Shown here in pieces: positions 1 through 9,439 of a stretch of 64,000 nucleotides of DNA. A program made the position numbers and the translations under genes. The notes below the pieces were generated by a model that was not told the origin of the DNA, did no database searches, and was given only the letters and a program-made list of their open reading frames with translations. This DNA comes from Noviherbaspirillum autotrophicum (GTDB lineage Bacteria > Pseudomonadota > Gammaproteobacteria > Burkholderiales > Burkholderiaceae_D). Location of the stretch: the NCBI RefSeq assembly GCF_000818395.1, contig NZ_JWJG01000028.1, positions 1,942,972-2,006,971 of the forward strand, given 5' to 3'. The stretch's first letter is position 1. The number at the start of each line of letters is the position of its first letter.

Positions 1-403
1 TGTGCGCATCCTGCGGCAGGTAGACCAGCATGCGGCCGGCGATCGAGATCTGCGTCGACAGGCGCGCGCCCTTGGTGCCGATCGGGTCCTTGATGACCTG
101 CACCATCACCGCCTGGCCGTCGTACAGCAGCTTTTCGATTGGCGTAGCAGGTGCGCTGGAATTGTCGTGAGGGCGGGCTTCCCAGATATCGGCCACGTGC
201 AGGAAGGCGGCGCGTTCCAGTCCGATATCGATGAATGCCGATTGCATGCCGGGCAGCACGCGTACCACCTTGCCGAGATAGATATTGCCGGCCAGCCCGC
301 GCGATAGCGTGCGTTCGATGTGGAGTTCCTGGACGGCGCCCTGGAGAATCAGTGCAACGCGGGTTTCCTGGGGGGTGATGTTGATGAGGATGTCTTCGCT
401 CAT
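1..403 (-). CDS. rng: Ribonuclease G, N-terminal part (cut by window edge)
   Basis: Only the first about 134 residues are inside the window; the gene runs off the left edge. The translation from the ATG at 403 begins MSEDILINITPQETRVAL and continues into an S1-like RNA-binding region (GNIYLGKVVRVLPGMQSAFI, then DIGLERAAFLHVAD), which is the typical RNase G/CafA start. RNase G is an endoribonuclease that matures the 5' end of 16S rRNA and degrades some mRNAs. The ATG overlaps the stop of maf (ATGA), so the two are probably translationally coupled. It is the last visible gene of the hemF-nadD-rsfS-rlmH-maf-rng string. RNase E shares this domain, but it is longer and has a different gene neighbourhood. 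Confidence 0.93.
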   Translation of the reverse strand, partial: MSEDILINITPQETRVALILQGAVQELHIERTLSRGLAGNIYLGKVVRVLPGMQSAFIDIGLERAAFLHVADIWEARPHDNSSAPATPIEKLLYDGQAVMVQVIKDPIGTKGARLSTQISIAGRMLVYLPQDAH

Positions 404-1020
404 AGCACTGGTATCCCGGCTTGCTGCAATAGCTGCGCTGTCTCGCGCAGCGGCAGGCCCATGATGCCGGAATAGCTGCCCGTAATGGTTTCGATGAATA
501 CGGCGGCCAGCCCCTGCACGGCATAGCCGCCAGCCTTGTCATACGGCTCGGGCGTGGCGCAATAGGCGTGCAGCATGGTGTCGCTCAGCGGCGCGAACGT
601 GACGTGCGAAGTCTGCGTCACTTGAAGGGTTTGGTCGTCATGAAGCAGGGCGACACTGGTCAGTACCTGGTGCGTGCGCCCGGACAGCTGTTTCAGCATG
701 GCGCTTGCTTCGGCCGGATCGGCCGGCTTGCCCAGTATCCGGCCGTCGACCACCACCGTCGTATCCGCAGCCAGGATCGGCCGCATCGGCAGCCGGCGCC
801 ACAGCATGGTTTTCGCGCTGTATTCGACCTTTTCGCGGGTGACGCGCACCACGTAGTCTTCAGCCTTTTCGCCTGGCAGCACTTCCTCGCTGACTTCTGG
901 GCCGCGCGGCGAGTGGTCGCGTAGCAGCAGCAGTTCGAACTCGACGCCGATCTGGCGCAGCAACTCGCGTCGCCGTGGGCTTTTGGAAGCAAGGTATATC
1001 TTGTGGTCTACCGGTTTCAT
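400..1020 (-). CDS. maf: Maf-family nucleoside triphosphate pyrophosphatase
   Basis: 206 residues, normal for the family. The N-terminal SKSPRRRELL is the Maf signature (S-x-SPRR), and DTTVVVDGRILGKP is the following conserved block containing the catalytic Asp. Maf/YhdE proteins hydrolyse non-canonical or dTTP/UTP nucleotides to monophosphates and are linked to house-cleaning and septum control. The start is the ATG at 1020, 6 bases after the rlmH stop, and the stop overlaps the rng ATG. The neighbourhood suggests the YhdE (dTTP/UTP) type, but I cannot separate it from the YceF (m7GTP) type by sequence alone with certainty. Confidence 0.93.
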   Translation of the reverse strand: MKPVDHKIYLASKSPRRRELLRQIGVEFELLLLRDHSPRGPEVSEEVLPGEKAEDYVVRVTREKVEYSAKTMLWRRLPMRPILAADTTVVVDGRILGKPADPAEASAMLKQLSGRTHQVLTSVALLHDDQTLQVTQTSHVTFAPLSDTMLHAYCATPEPYDKAGGYAVQGLAAVFIETITGSYSGIMGLPLRETAQLLQQAGIPVL

Positions 1021-1026
1021 GGCGCT

Positions 1027-1497
1027 TTATACACGGTGGTACGGGTGGTTTTGCGTAATCGACCAGGCGCGATACAGCTGCTCGGCGAGCAGCACCCGCA
1101 CCATCCCATGCGGCAGGGTCAGGCTGGAAATCCGTACCAGCATATCGGCAGATGCCTTGAAACCCGCATCCAGGCCGTCCGCGCCGCCGATCACGAATGT
1201 AACATCACGCCCGTCCTGTTGCCAATGTGTCAGTAGTTGCGACAACTGTATGGTGGTGAGGTCGCGGCCGCGCTCGTCGAGCGCGATCACGCGCGAACCC
1301 TTCGGGATGGCCGCTTCGATCTTGGTGCGCTCGGCTGCCATGGCCGTTTCCGCAGTCTTGCTGCCGGAACGCTCGACCGGCTTGATTTCCTTGAGCTGAA
1401 TGCGGCATTCCGGCGGCATGCGCTTGGCATATTCGCCGAACCCGTCCTCGATCCAGGCCGGCATCTTGTGGCCGACCGCCGCAATGACCAACTGCAT
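1027..1497 (-). CDS. rlmH: 23S rRNA (pseudouridine-1915-N3)-methyltransferase RlmH
   Basis: 156 residues, full length for RlmH. The C-terminal half has the SPOUT-class SAM-binding trefoil knot, seen as [12 protein letters not shown] and the end block [20 protein letters not shown] followed by [11 protein letters not shown], nearly invariant in the family. The enzyme methylates pseudouridine 1915 in helix 69 of 23S rRNA in the 70S ribosome. It lies 8 bases after rsfS and 6 bases before maf, so it is part of one operon. Pairing with the ribosomal silencing factor rsfS upstream is the usual arrangement in proteobacteria. Confidence 0.97.
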   Translation of the reverse strand: MQLVIAAVGHKMPAWIEDGFGEYAKRMPPECRIQLKEIKPVERSGSKTAETAMAAERTKIEAAIPKGSRVIALDERGRDLTTIQLSQLLTHWQQDGRDVTFVIGGADGLDAGFKASADMLVRISSLTLPHGMVRVLLAEQLYRAWSITQNHPYHRV

Positions 1498-1505
1498 GGC
1501 GGGGC

Positions 1506-2174
1506 TTATTCCGCTGCCTTGGTCCTGGGGGCGCGCTTGACGGCCGTTTTTGCAGCCGTCTTGGTTGCAGTTTTGGCGGCCGGCTTTTTGGTGGCGGGGG
1601 AGGCGCTCTTCGGGGCGGCAACCTTCACCTTTTTACCGGCCGGGACCTTGGCGGCAGCCGTCTTCGTGGCCGTTTTCCTCGCCGGTGTTTTTGCAGCCGT
1701 CTTGGCAGCGGTCTTGCGTGCCGGCTTCTTCGGTTCGTCGTCGTCCAGGGTGGTCTGGCTGGCCGCCAGATGGCGCGAACGCTTCTTGGGTTCCTGCTCG
1801 TCTTCTTCGGCGGCGCGCGTCGACTTGCGCTTGGCGGCGCCGAACTTGACTTCCTTGTCGCCCCAGATCTCTTCCAGGCGGTAGTAGTCGCGGATGGCCG
1901 GCTGCATGATGTGCACGATCATGTCGCCCAAGTCGACCAGCACCCATTCGCCGGTGTCTTCGCCTTCGATGCTGACGACTTCGCCGCCTTTTGCCTTGAC
2001 CTTGTCGCGCACCGATGCGGCCAGCGCCTTGGTCTGGCGGTTCGATGTGCCGGACGCGATTGCCAGGCGGTCGAACATGCTGGTCAGGTGGACCGTGTCA
2101 TAGACACGAATGTCCTGCGCTTTGACATCTTCCAGGGCGTCGATGACGGTGGCTTGCAGTTTTTTGATATCCAT
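1506..2174 (-). CDS. rsfS: Ribosomal silencing factor RsfS with long Lys/Ala-rich tail
   Basis: 222 residues, about twice the usual 105-120. Residues 1-115 are a complete RsfS/Iojap domain ([22 protein letters not shown], then [20 protein letters not shown] and [12 protein letters not shown]). RsfS binds uL14 on the 50S subunit and blocks subunit joining when nutrients are low. From about residue 145 the protein is a low-complexity tail built of KTAAKT-, PARKT- and TKTAAK-like repeats, resembling histone H1-like tails. The ATG at 2174 shares one base with the nadD stop (TAATG), which indicates coupling. The tail is probably disordered and may bind RNA or DNA; that part is inference. Confidence 0.94.
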   Translation of the reverse strand: MDIKKLQATVIDALEDVKAQDIRVYDTVHLTSMFDRLAIASGTSNRQTKALAASVRDKVKAKGGEVVSIEGEDTGEWVLVDLGDMIVHIMQPAIRDYYRLEEIWGDKEVKFGAAKRKSTRAAEEDEQEPKKRSRHLAASQTTLDDDEPKKPARKTAAKTAAKTPARKTATKTAAAKVPAGKKVKVAAPKSASPATKKPAAKTATKTAAKTAVKRAPRTKAAE

Positions 2175-2827
2175 TAATTTTGATAGAGATGATGTTGTTT
2201 TATATAGTCTAGCACCCCGGGCGGAATGAGCGAATCCGGCCGCTCGCCGTGTTGGAGTGCAGCACGTATTTCAGTAGCAGAAATATCGATCGCCAGATTG
2301 GTCGCCACGTAGGCCAATCCGTGCGCGCAGTTGCGCATCTGCTCCGGCGTGCCGGCGCGGCGCGCGAATTCCTGAGCGACTTGTCCGGGAATATGCGCAT
2401 CGTCCAGCACGAACCCGGGGCGCGATGCGGCGCAAATGTGCGCGTAGTCAAATAGGCGATTCCACTCCTTCCAGGTGTGCAACTGCAATAATTGATCGGC
2501 GCCAATCAGGAACACCAGGCTGATCTGCGGACCGAGGTCGGCGCGCAACTGGCGCAAGGTGTCGATTGTGTACGTTGCGGCATTACGTTCGATTTCCTGA
2601 CGGTCGATGGTGACGGGAACCGGCAAGCCGTCGAATGCGAGCTTGAGCATGTCGATGCGCTGTTCGGGCGAGGCTTGTAAACCTTTCTTTTGCCAAGGAT
2701 TGCCCGCGGGGAGGAGGCGCAATTCGTCCGGGAACAGCAGCTTGGCGAAGTAACTGCCAAGTGCGACGTGGCCATTATGCACCGGGTCGAAACTTCCTCC
2801 CAATAACGCGATGCAACGACGGCTCAC
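2174..2827 (-). CDS. nadD: Nicotinate-nucleotide adenylyltransferase
   Basis: NadD adenylates nicotinate mononucleotide in NAD synthesis. The N-terminal [13 protein letters not shown] carries the nucleotidyltransferase HxGH motif, and [11 protein letters not shown] with PPGVLDYI near the C-terminus is the second conserved block. I chose the GTG at 2827 (217 residues), because it begins just before the GGSFDP strand, overlaps the hemF stop by four bases (GTGA) and has GAAGGA a few bases upstream. The same frame is open further upstream to 2908, but those codons lie inside hemF and look like shadow sequence. Confidence 0.95.
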   Translation of the reverse strand: MSRRCIALLGGSFDPVHNGHVALGSYFAKLLFPDELRLLPAGNPWQKKGLQASPEQRIDMLKLAFDGLPVPVTIDRQEIERNAATYTIDTLRQLRADLGPQISLVFLIGADQLLQLHTWKEWNRLFDYAHICAASRPGFVLDDAHIPGQVAQEFARRAGTPEQMRNCAHGLAYVATNLAIDISATEIRAALQHGERPDSLIPPGVLDYIKQHHLYQN

Positions 2828-3744
2828 ACCCAGTCCTTCGGTACCAGGAAATCGGAATACAGTTTCGCTTCCGGCGTGCCCGGTTCCGGGGTCCAGTCGT
2901 AACGCCACTTGACGACGGGTGGCATCGACATCAGGATCGATTCGGTGCGTCCGCCCGACTGCAGGCCAAACAGCGTGCCGCGGTCAAACACGAGGTTGAA
3001 TTCGACGTAGCGCCCGCGCCGGTAAGCTTGGAAGTCGCGCTCGCGCTCGCCGTAAGACATGTCCTTGCGGCGCTGCAGCAACGGCAGATAGGCATCGATG
3101 AAATGGTCGCCGACGCTGCGTATCATGGCGAAGCTTTGATCGAAGCCGAGTTCATGGAAGTCGTCGAAAAAGATGCCGCCGAGTCCACGCGGCTCCTTGC
3201 GGTGCTTCAGGTAAAAATAGTCGTCGCACCATTTCTTGAAGCGCGGATGCAGGCCGGAGCCGAACGGCGCCAGCGCATCGCGGCACACCTGGTGGAAGTG
3301 CTTGGCATCTTCTTCGTAGCCGTAATACGGCGTCAAGTCCATGCCGCCGCCGAACCACCAGACCGGTTCCTTGCCTTCTGCCGTGGCGGAGAAAAAGCGC
3401 ACATTCATGTGCGAGGTCGGCGCGTACGGGTTGCGCGGGTGCAGCACCAGCGACACACCCATGGCTTCCCAGTTGCGTCCGGCGATCTCGGGGCGATTGG
3501 CTGCGGCAGTCGGCGGAAGGCTGGCGCCGCTGACATGCGAAAAGCCGACACCGCCGCGCTCCAGGACGTTGCCCTCCTCAAGAATGCGCGATATGCCGCC
3601 GCCGGCGATCGGTCCCGCGCCGTGCGGGCGTTCCCACTGGTCGGTGAGGAAGGATTGGCCGTCGATATGCTCGAGGGCTTCGACGATGCGGGACTGCAAG
3701 TCGAGCAGGTAAGCTTTGACAGTAGCGGTGGAGGGCGTAGTCAC
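2824..3744 (-). CDS. hemF: Oxygen-dependent coproporphyrinogen III oxidase
   Basis: 306 residues, family length. HemF decarboxylates two propionates of coproporphyrinogen III to vinyls in haem synthesis, using oxygen. Conserved blocks are [47 protein letters not shown] and [20 protein letters not shown]. The start codon is GTG at 3744 with CGGAA upstream. It ends with a four-base overlap with the nadD GTG. It is 106 bases from purD, a gap that holds a stem-loop (3768-3797), so it may begin its own transcript. Confidence 0.96.
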   Translation of the reverse strand: MTTPSTATVKAYLLDLQSRIVEALEHIDGQSFLTDQWERPHGAGPIAGGGISRILEEGNVLERGGVGFSHVSGASLPPTAAANRPEIAGRNWEAMGVSLVLHPRNPYAPTSHMNVRFFSATAEGKEPVWWFGGGMDLTPYYGYEEDAKHFHQVCRDALAPFGSGLHPRFKKWCDDYFYLKHRKEPRGLGGIFFDDFHELGFDQSFAMIRSVGDHFIDAYLPLLQRRKDMSYGERERDFQAYRRGRYVEFNLVFDRGTLFGLQSGGRTESILMSMPPVVKWRYDWTPEPGTPEAKLYSDFLVPKDWV

Positions 3745-3767
3745 GGTGGTTCCGATCAGGGACGAAC

Positions 3768-3797
3768 GCGCCCTCTCCCATCTGCGGAAGAGGGCGC
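3768..3797. repeat. Stem-loop between purD and hemF (CCCTCTCCC type)
   Basis: GCGCCCTCT at 3768-3776 pairs perfectly with AGAGGGCGC at 3789-3797 around a 12-base loop. No U-tract follows on the minus strand, so it is not a standard intrinsic terminator for purD. It resembles the hairpin at 61708-61735, which carries the same CCCTCTCC core. Confidence 0.5.
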
Positions 3798-3850
3798 CTC
3801 AATTTTGGTGCTTTACATCAGCCGGGCGTGCCAGTTGCCCGACAGGGCGT

Positions 3851-5128
3851 TTACTGCGCGTGCCGTTTCAGCGCGCGCCACCCAATGTCGCGGCGGAATT
3901 GCGCGCCGTCGAAGTGGATCTTGTCGACGGCATCATACGCATGTTTTTGCGCGATGCGCACGCTGTCGCCCAGGCCCACCACGCACAGCACGCGGCCGCC
4001 CGAGGTAACCAGCTTGTCGCCATTGAGCGTGGTGCCGGCATGGAAGGTCATGCAATCGGGCGTCTCGGCCGGGATGCCGGTGATCGTGTCGCCCTTGCGC
4101 GGCGCATCCGGGTAGCCGGCGGCCGCCATCACCACGCCCAGCGCGGTACGGCGATCCCACTCCAGTTCGACCTGGTCGAGCGTGCCGTTGACGGCGTGTT
4201 CCATCACGCCCACCAGATCGGTCTTCAGGCGCGCCATGATCGGCTGCGTTTCCGGATCGCCCATGCGGCAGTTGAACTCCAGCGTCTTCGGATTGCCCTT
4301 GGCGTCAATCATCAGACCGGCATACAGGAAACCGGAAAACGGTACGCCATCCTTCATCATGCCCAGCACGGTCGGATTGATGATTTCGCGCATCACGCGC
4401 GCATGCAACGACGGGGTAATGATCGGCGCCGGCGAATAGGCCCCCATGCCGCCGGTGTTGGGGCCTTCATCATTGTCTTTCAAGCGCTTGTGGTCCTGGC
4501 TGGTCGCCAGCGGCAGCACGTTTTTGCCGTCGACCATGACGATGAAGCTGGCTTCTTCGCCGGCCAGGAATTCCTCGATCACGACGCGCGCGCCGGCATT
4601 GCCGAGCTTGTTGTCCGATAGCATCATCTCGACGGCTGCATGTGCTTCATCGACTGTCATGGCCACAACCACGCCCTTGCCGGCAGCCAGACCGTCGGCC
4701 TTGATGACGATCGGCGCGCCTTTCTGGTTGATGTACTTGCGGGCGGCTTGCGGATCGGTGAAGGTTTGATAGTCGGCGGTCGGAATGCGGTGGCGCTTCA
4801 TGAACGCTTTCGCGAAATCCTTCGAGCTTTCGAGCTGCGCGGCTTCCTTGGTCGGGCCAAAGACTTTCAAGCCGTGTTCGCGGAAAATATTGACGATGCC
4901 GGCCGCCAGCGGCGCTTCCGGGCCGACCACGGTCAGCGCGATGTTTTCCTTGATCGCGAACTGTGCCAGCCAGGCTGGATCGGTAATGTCGACGTTCTGC
5001 AGGCGCGCATCGAGTGCCGTGCCGCCGTTGCCCGGTGCAACATAAACCATTTGAATCCGCTCGGATTGCGCAAGTTTCCAAGCCAGGGCATGTTCGCGGC
5101 CGCCTGAGCCGACTACCAGAATTTTCAT
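3851..5128 (-). CDS. purD: Phosphoribosylamine-glycine ligase (GARS)
   Basis: 425 residues, ATP-grasp enzyme of purine synthesis that joins phosphoribosylamine and glycine. The start KILVVGSGGREHALAWKL is the family N-terminus, so I chose the ATG at 5128 over the in-frame start at 5176. The ATP-binding loop GLAAGKGVVVA, the EASFIVMVDG region and FNCRMGDPETQ metal-binding region are present. It lies 92 bases downstream of yebC and is followed by hemF. The order yebC-purD-hemF is common in Burkholderiales. Confidence 0.96.
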   Translation of the reverse strand: MKILVVGSGGREHALAWKLAQSERIQMVYVAPGNGGTALDARLQNVDITDPAWLAQFAIKENIALTVVGPEAPLAAGIVNIFREHGLKVFGPTKEAAQLESSKDFAKAFMKRHRIPTADYQTFTDPQAARKYINQKGAPIVIKADGLAAGKGVVVAMTVDEAHAAVEMMLSDNKLGNAGARVVIEEFLAGEEASFIVMVDGKNVLPLATSQDHKRLKDNDEGPNTGGMGAYSPAPIITPSLHARVMREIINPTVLGMMKDGVPFSGFLYAGLMIDAKGNPKTLEFNCRMGDPETQPIMARLKTDLVGVMEHAVNGTLDQVELEWDRRTALGVVMAAAGYPDAPRKGDTITGIPAETPDCMTFHAGTTLNGDKLVTSGGRVLCVVGLGDSVRIAQKHAYDAVDKIHFDGAQFRRDIGWRALKRHAQ

Positions 5129-5220
5129 GGATATAACTACTCGTTGGAAGCGGGGCAGTGCCGACGGCAGCCCCACTGTAATTTACTTGTGAAACGGGTA
5201 AAGCGAAAGGCCAAAAACGA

Positions 5221-5946
5221 TCACTCTTCAATCACTGCGTTGGTATAGACCTCTTGAACGTCGTCAAGGTTTTCCAGCGCGTCGAGTAATTTCTGCATCT
5301 TGACGGCGTCGTCGCCGGTGAACACGGTTTCGGTCGACGGCTTCATCACGATTTCGGCCACTTCGGCCTTGAAGCCGGCTTTTTCCAGCGCATCCTTGAC
5401 GGCCGAAAAATCGTGCGGCGCGGTGATCACTTCGATGCCGCCTTCGTCGTCGGTGACCACGTCTTCCGCACCGGCTTCGAGCGCGGCTTCCATCAGCGTG
5501 TCCTCATCGGTGCCCGGCGCAAAATACAATTGGCCGCAATGCTTGAACAGGAAGGCGACCGAACCTTCGGTCCCCATGTTGCCGCCGAATTTGGAAAAGG
5601 CATGGCGCACTTCCGCCACGGTACGCACACGGTTGTCAGTCATGCAATCGACGATGATCGCGGCACCGTTGATGCCGTAGCCTTCGTAGCGGATTTCTTC
5701 GTAGTTGACGCCTTCCAGGCCGCCGGTGCCGCGCTGGATCGCGCGCTGCACGTTATCCTTCGGCATGTTGGCGTCCGCCGCCTTGTCCACCGCCAGGCGC
5801 AGGCGCGGATTGCTGGTCATGTCGCCGCCGCCCATGCGGGCCGCGACCGTGATTTCCTTGATCAGGCGCGTCCAGATCTTGCCGCGCTTGGCGTCGGTCG
5901 CGGCTTTTTTATGCTTGATATTGGCCCATTTACTGTGTCCAGCCAT
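5221..5946 (-). CDS. yebC: YebC/PmpR-family translation or transcription factor
   Basis: 241 residues. The N-terminus [20 protein letters not shown] is the family signature, which fixes the start at the ATG at 5946 and excludes the longer frame to 6009. The blocks [19 protein letters not shown] and [19 protein letters not shown] are also typical. YebC proteins were first described as DNA-binding regulators, and newer work links the family to relief of ribosome stalling at proline stretches. It is divergent from the ATPase gene at 6104 and shares the 157-base intergenic region with it. Confidence 0.95.
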   Translation of the reverse strand: MAGHSKWANIKHKKAATDAKRGKIWTRLIKEITVAARMGGGDMTSNPRLRLAVDKAADANMPKDNVQRAIQRGTGGLEGVNYEEIRYEGYGINGAAIIVDCMTDNRVRTVAEVRHAFSKFGGNMGTEGSVAFLFKHCGQLYFAPGTDEDTLMEAALEAGAEDVVTDDEGGIEVITAPHDFSAVKDALEKAGFKAEVAEIVMKPSTETVFTGDDAVKMQKLLDALENLDDVQEVYTNAVIEE

Positions 5947-6103
5947 GGCAAAACTTTCTTGGAAATAGAAGGAGGAGTTGGGCAGGGAAAGCTGATTTTG
6001 GAGTAACAATTTAATCCAAAATAAGTGACTGCCCGGCCGAAAAGCAATCTACAATTTTAGCATATCGCCCCCACCCAAAATTTGCCAGGAAGCTTCTACT
6101 ACG

Positions 6104-7642
6104 ATGTCAAACCCACTACTGATCGCAAAGAACCAGACCCGGGAACTGGAGCTGCTACCCAATCTCGCCAACCGCCACGGCTGCATTACCGGCGCCACGG
6201 GGACTGGCAAGACCGTCACGCTGCAAGTGCTGGCGCAGGCGCTGTCCGATATCGGGGTGCCGGTGTTCATGGCCGACGTCAAGGGCGATCTTTCCGGATT
6301 GGCAAAGCCAGGCTCGGCGACGCCCCGTATCCGCGAGCGGCTCGACTTGCTCAAACTGGAGGAGCCGGCATGGGCTGGGTGCCCGGTGACGTTCTGGGAC
6401 GTGTTCGGCGAGCAGGGCCATCCGGTGCGCGCGACGATCTCCGACCTCGGACCGCTTTTGCTGTCGCGCATGTTGAACCTGAACGAGGTCCAGCAAGGCG
6501 TGCTGCAACTGGTCTTCAAGGTTGCCGACGACCATGGCTTGCTGCTGCTGGATATGAAGGATTTGCGTGCAATGCTGCAGCATGTGGCTGAGCATGCGAG
6601 CGAATTGCAGACCGAATACGGCAATATTTCCGCCGCCAGTATCGGCGCCATCCAGCGCGGCTTGATCGCGATCGAGGAGCAGGGCGGCGACCGCTTCTTC
6701 GGCGAACCGATGCTCAATATCGACGATTTCATGCAAACCGACGGCAACGGCCGCGGCATGATCAACATCCTCGCCGCCGACAAGCTGCTCAATTCCCCCC
6801 GCCTGTACGCGATTTTCCTGTTGTGGATGCTGGCGGAGCTGTTCGAACGCCTGCCCGAGGTCGGCGATGTGGACAAGCCCAAGCTGGTGTTCTTCTTCGA
6901 TGAGGCGCACCTGCTGTTCGACGAGGCGCCCAAGGCCCTGCTGCAAAAGATCGAGCAGGTGGTGCGCCTGATCCGCTCGAAGGGCGTCGGCGTGTATTTC
7001 GTCACGCAAAATCCGCTCGATATCCCCGACACGGTACTCGGCCAGCTCGGCAACCGGGTGCAGCATGCCTTGCGCGCTTATACCCCGCGTGACCAGAAGG
7101 CGGTGCAGGCGGCGGCCGAGACGTTCCGGCCCAATCCGCAGCTCGACACCGCGCAAGTCATTACCGAACTGGGGGTGGGCGAGGCATTGATTTCGTTTCT
7201 TGACGATAAGGGCCGACCCAACATCGTCGAGCGCGCCTATGTCGTCCCGCCGGCCTCGCAGATCGGCCCGGTTTCAGCGGCGGAGCGCAGCGAAATCATC
7301 GCCAATTCCATGATTGCCGGCGTATATGAAAAGGTCGTCGACCGCGATTCGGCCTATGAAAAGCTGAAGGGCCGCGTTGTCGCCCAGGCGCAAACCAGGG
7401 ATGCGGCGCCGGCATCCAAGCCGGCCGGCACCGTCCAGAATCAGAATGCGCCGCAAGAAAGCGGGCCGTCCATCGGCGCCTCGGTACGCGACATGATGGG
7501 CGGCTTGTTCGGCGGCAGCGGCGTGGGGCGCCGCAAGGACACGATGGTGGAAGCGATGGTCAAGTCGGCCGCGCGCTCGATCGGTTCGCAAGTCGGGCGC
7601 GAGCTCATCCGTGGCGTGCTCGGCTCACTACTGAAGAAATAA
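6104..7642 (+). CDS. HerA-like ATPase, DUF853 (YjgR) family
   Basis: 512 residues. A Walker A motif (GATGTGKT, about residues 30-37) and a Walker B strand ([21 protein letters not shown], about residues 263-285) are present, together with [20 protein letters not shown] and NPLDIPD, typical of the DUF853/YjgR branch of HerA/FtsK ATPases. The C-terminal 110 residues are a less conserved linker followed by a basic amphipathic end ([16 protein letters not shown]). The cellular role of the family is not established; a DNA-translocase-like activity is inferred from the fold. It stands alone, without a NurA-like nuclease beside it. Confidence 0.88.
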   Translation: MSNPLLIAKNQTRELELLPNLANRHGCITGATGTGKTVTLQVLAQALSDIGVPVFMADVKGDLSGLAKPGSATPRIRERLDLLKLEEPAWAGCPVTFWDVFGEQGHPVRATISDLGPLLLSRMLNLNEVQQGVLQLVFKVADDHGLLLLDMKDLRAMLQHVAEHASELQTEYGNISAASIGAIQRGLIAIEEQGGDRFFGEPMLNIDDFMQTDGNGRGMINILAADKLLNSPRLYAIFLLWMLAELFERLPEVGDVDKPKLVFFFDEAHLLFDEAPKALLQKIEQVVRLIRSKGVGVYFVTQNPLDIPDTVLGQLGNRVQHALRAYTPRDQKAVQAAAETFRPNPQLDTAQVITELGVGEALISFLDDKGRPNIVERAYVVPPASQIGPVSAAERSEIIANSMIAGVYEKVVDRDSAYEKLKGRVVAQAQTRDAAPASKPAGTVQNQNAPQESGPSIGASVRDMMGGLFGGSGVGRRKDTMVEAMVKSAARSIGSQVGRELIRGVLGSLLKK

Positions 7643-7702
7643 GGGGCGGGGCCGCTCGAGCCCCGTCCTGCCGGAAAATCATTCGCAGCGTAAAATCGCT
7701 GC

Positions 7703-8626
7703 ATGACCGCGACCACCTCTTCCCCTATACATCCTGCATTTTCCCGCCAGGCTTATCTGTCAGGACTGGCGATCGCGATTGCCGGCGCCATCCTGTTTTC
7801 TGCCAAGGCGATCGTCGCCAAGCTGATCTACCGCTACCACGTCGATGCCGTCACGCTGATCGCTTTCCGCATGATGTTTTCGCTGCCGTTTTTCGCGGCG
7901 GTCGCGTTATGGAAGGCGCGCTCCGAACCGGCGCTGGAAAAATCGGATATCGGCAAGCTCATTTTGCTCGGCTTGCTGGGCTACTACCTGTCGAGCTTCC
8001 TGGACTTTCTCGGCCTGCAGTACATTTCCGCCGGGCTGGAGCGGCTGATTTTATTCCTGACGCCATCCTTCGTACTGCTGATTTCGTTTGCCTTCCTGAA
8101 GAAAAAAATTACCATGCTCGAGTGGGCTGCGCTCGGCGTGGCCTATCTCGGCACGGTGCTGGTGTTCCTGCACGATGTGCGCTTCGGTAGTTCGAATGTG
8201 ATGCTCGGCGGCATGTTCGTTCTCGGCAGTGCGATTTCGTATGCAAGCTACCTGCTGTTGTCGGGCGCCCTGGTGCGGCGTGTTGGCGCCATGCGCCTGG
8301 TGGCGTACGCGATGTGCGCGTCGAGCGCGGCATGCATCTTGCAATTCTTCCTGTTGCGGCCGAGTTCGATGCTGGTGCAGCCGATGCCGGTGTATGGCCT
8401 GTCGCTGCTCAATGCGGTGCTGTGCACCGTCTTGCCGGTTTTTCTGACGATGGTTGCGGTCGCGCGCATCGGTGCGGCGGCGGCATCGCAGGCGGGCATG
8501 ATCGGGCCGGTGTCGACCTTGTTCATGGGCGCGGCGATCCTGGACGAGCCGGTGACCGGCATCCAGCTGGCCGGCACGGCGCTGGTGCTGGTCGGGATTT
8601 ATCTGGTTTCAAGGAAAAAGGCGTAG
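7703..8626 (+). CDS. EamA/DMT-superfamily inner-membrane transporter
   Basis: 307 residues with about ten hydrophobic segments arranged as two EamA repeats of about 140 residues. The first ends near GTVLVFLHDV, and the second ends with GAAILDEPVTGIQLAGTALVLVGIYLVSRKK, the typical EamA repeat end. Such proteins export metabolites or amino acids; the substrate cannot be read from sequence. It stops 12 bases before the dehydrogenase at 8639, and a run of nine Gs lies in the gap, so the two are probably co-transcribed. Confidence 0.88.
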   Translation: MTATTSSPIHPAFSRQAYLSGLAIAIAGAILFSAKAIVAKLIYRYHVDAVTLIAFRMMFSLPFFAAVALWKARSEPALEKSDIGKLILLGLLGYYLSSFLDFLGLQYISAGLERLILFLTPSFVLLISFAFLKKKITMLEWAALGVAYLGTVLVFLHDVRFGSSNVMLGGMFVLGSAISYASYLLLSGALVRRVGAMRLVAYAMCASSAACILQFFLLRPSSMLVQPMPVYGLSLLNAVLCTVLPVFLTMVAVARIGAAAASQAGMIGPVSTLFMGAAILDEPVTGIQLAGTALVLVGIYLVSRKKA

Positions 8627-8638
8627 GGGGGGGGCAGC

Positions 8639-9418
8639 ATGGATTTCGGACTGCGCGGCAAACAGGCGCTGGTATGCGGTGCCAGCAAGGGGCTGGGGCG
8701 CGGCTGCGCCGAAGCGCTGGCAGGCGAGGGCGTCAACGTGACGCTGGTGGCGCGCACGGCCGAGACGCTGGAGCAGGCGGCAGCCGAGATCCGGAACAGG
8801 ACCGGCGTGGCCGTGACGACGGTGGCCTGCGACATCACCACCGCCGACGGCCGCGCGCTGGCCCTGGCGGCTTGCCCGAACCCCGACATCCTGGTGACCA
8901 ATGCGGGCGGTCCGCCGCCCGGCGATTTTCGCAACTGGTCGCGCGATGACTGGATCGCGGCACTCGACGCCAACATGCTGACCCCGATCGAACTGATCAA
9001 GGCCACGGTGGATGGCATGATGGCGCGCCGCTTCGGGCGCATCGTGAACATCACGTCCAGCGCGGTGAAGGCGCCGATCGACATACTCGGATTGTCGAAT
9101 GGCGCGCGCTCCGGGCTGACCGGTTTCGTGGCAGGGCTGGCGCGCAAGACCGTCGCCCACAACGTCACGATCAATAACCTGTTGCCGGGCCAGTTCGACA
9201 CCGACCGGCTGAAAAAGACGCTCGGCGGAGCCGCCGCTGCCGCCGGCAACAGCGTGGAAGAAGCGTTCGAAGCGCGGCGCAGGCAGATCCCGGCGCAGCG
9301 CTTCGGTACGCCGGCAGAATTCGGCGCGGTCTGCGCCTTCCTGTGCAGCGTGCATGCGGGGTACATGACCGGCCAAAATGTGCTGCTCGACGGCGGCAAT
9401 TACCCGGGCACTTTTTAG
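8639..9418 (+). CDS. Short-chain dehydrogenase-like protein with non-standard active site
   Basis: 259 residues with a Rossmann fold of the classical SDR type: LVCGASKGLGRGCAEAL (nucleotide loop), NAGG at about residue 90, and a C-terminal YMTGQNVLLDGG. The usual catalytic Ser-Tyr-Lys set is not intact. NITSSAVKAP keeps the serine, but the position of the YxxxK motif reads LSNGAR, so both Tyr and Lys are missing. This matches the BKR-like SDR subgroup that is described as lacking the normal tetrad. Its reaction is unknown. It is between an EamA transporter and methylglyoxal synthase on the same strand. Confidence 0.85.
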   Translation: MDFGLRGKQALVCGASKGLGRGCAEALAGEGVNVTLVARTAETLEQAAAEIRNRTGVAVTTVACDITTADGRALALAACPNPDILVTNAGGPPPGDFRNWSRDDWIAALDANMLTPIELIKATVDGMMARRFGRIVNITSSAVKAPIDILGLSNGARSGLTGFVAGLARKTVAHNVTINNLLPGQFDTDRLKKTLGGAAAAAGNSVEEAFEARRRQIPAQRFGTPAEFGAVCAFLCSVHAGYMTGQNVLLDGGNYPGTF

Positions 9419-9439
9419 TTTTAGCGAAACGGAGTCACG

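Noticed and set aside
2761-4008. 415-codon plus-strand frame opposite hemF and purD
   Set aside because: Shadow of two housekeeping genes; also crosses their intergenic hairpin.
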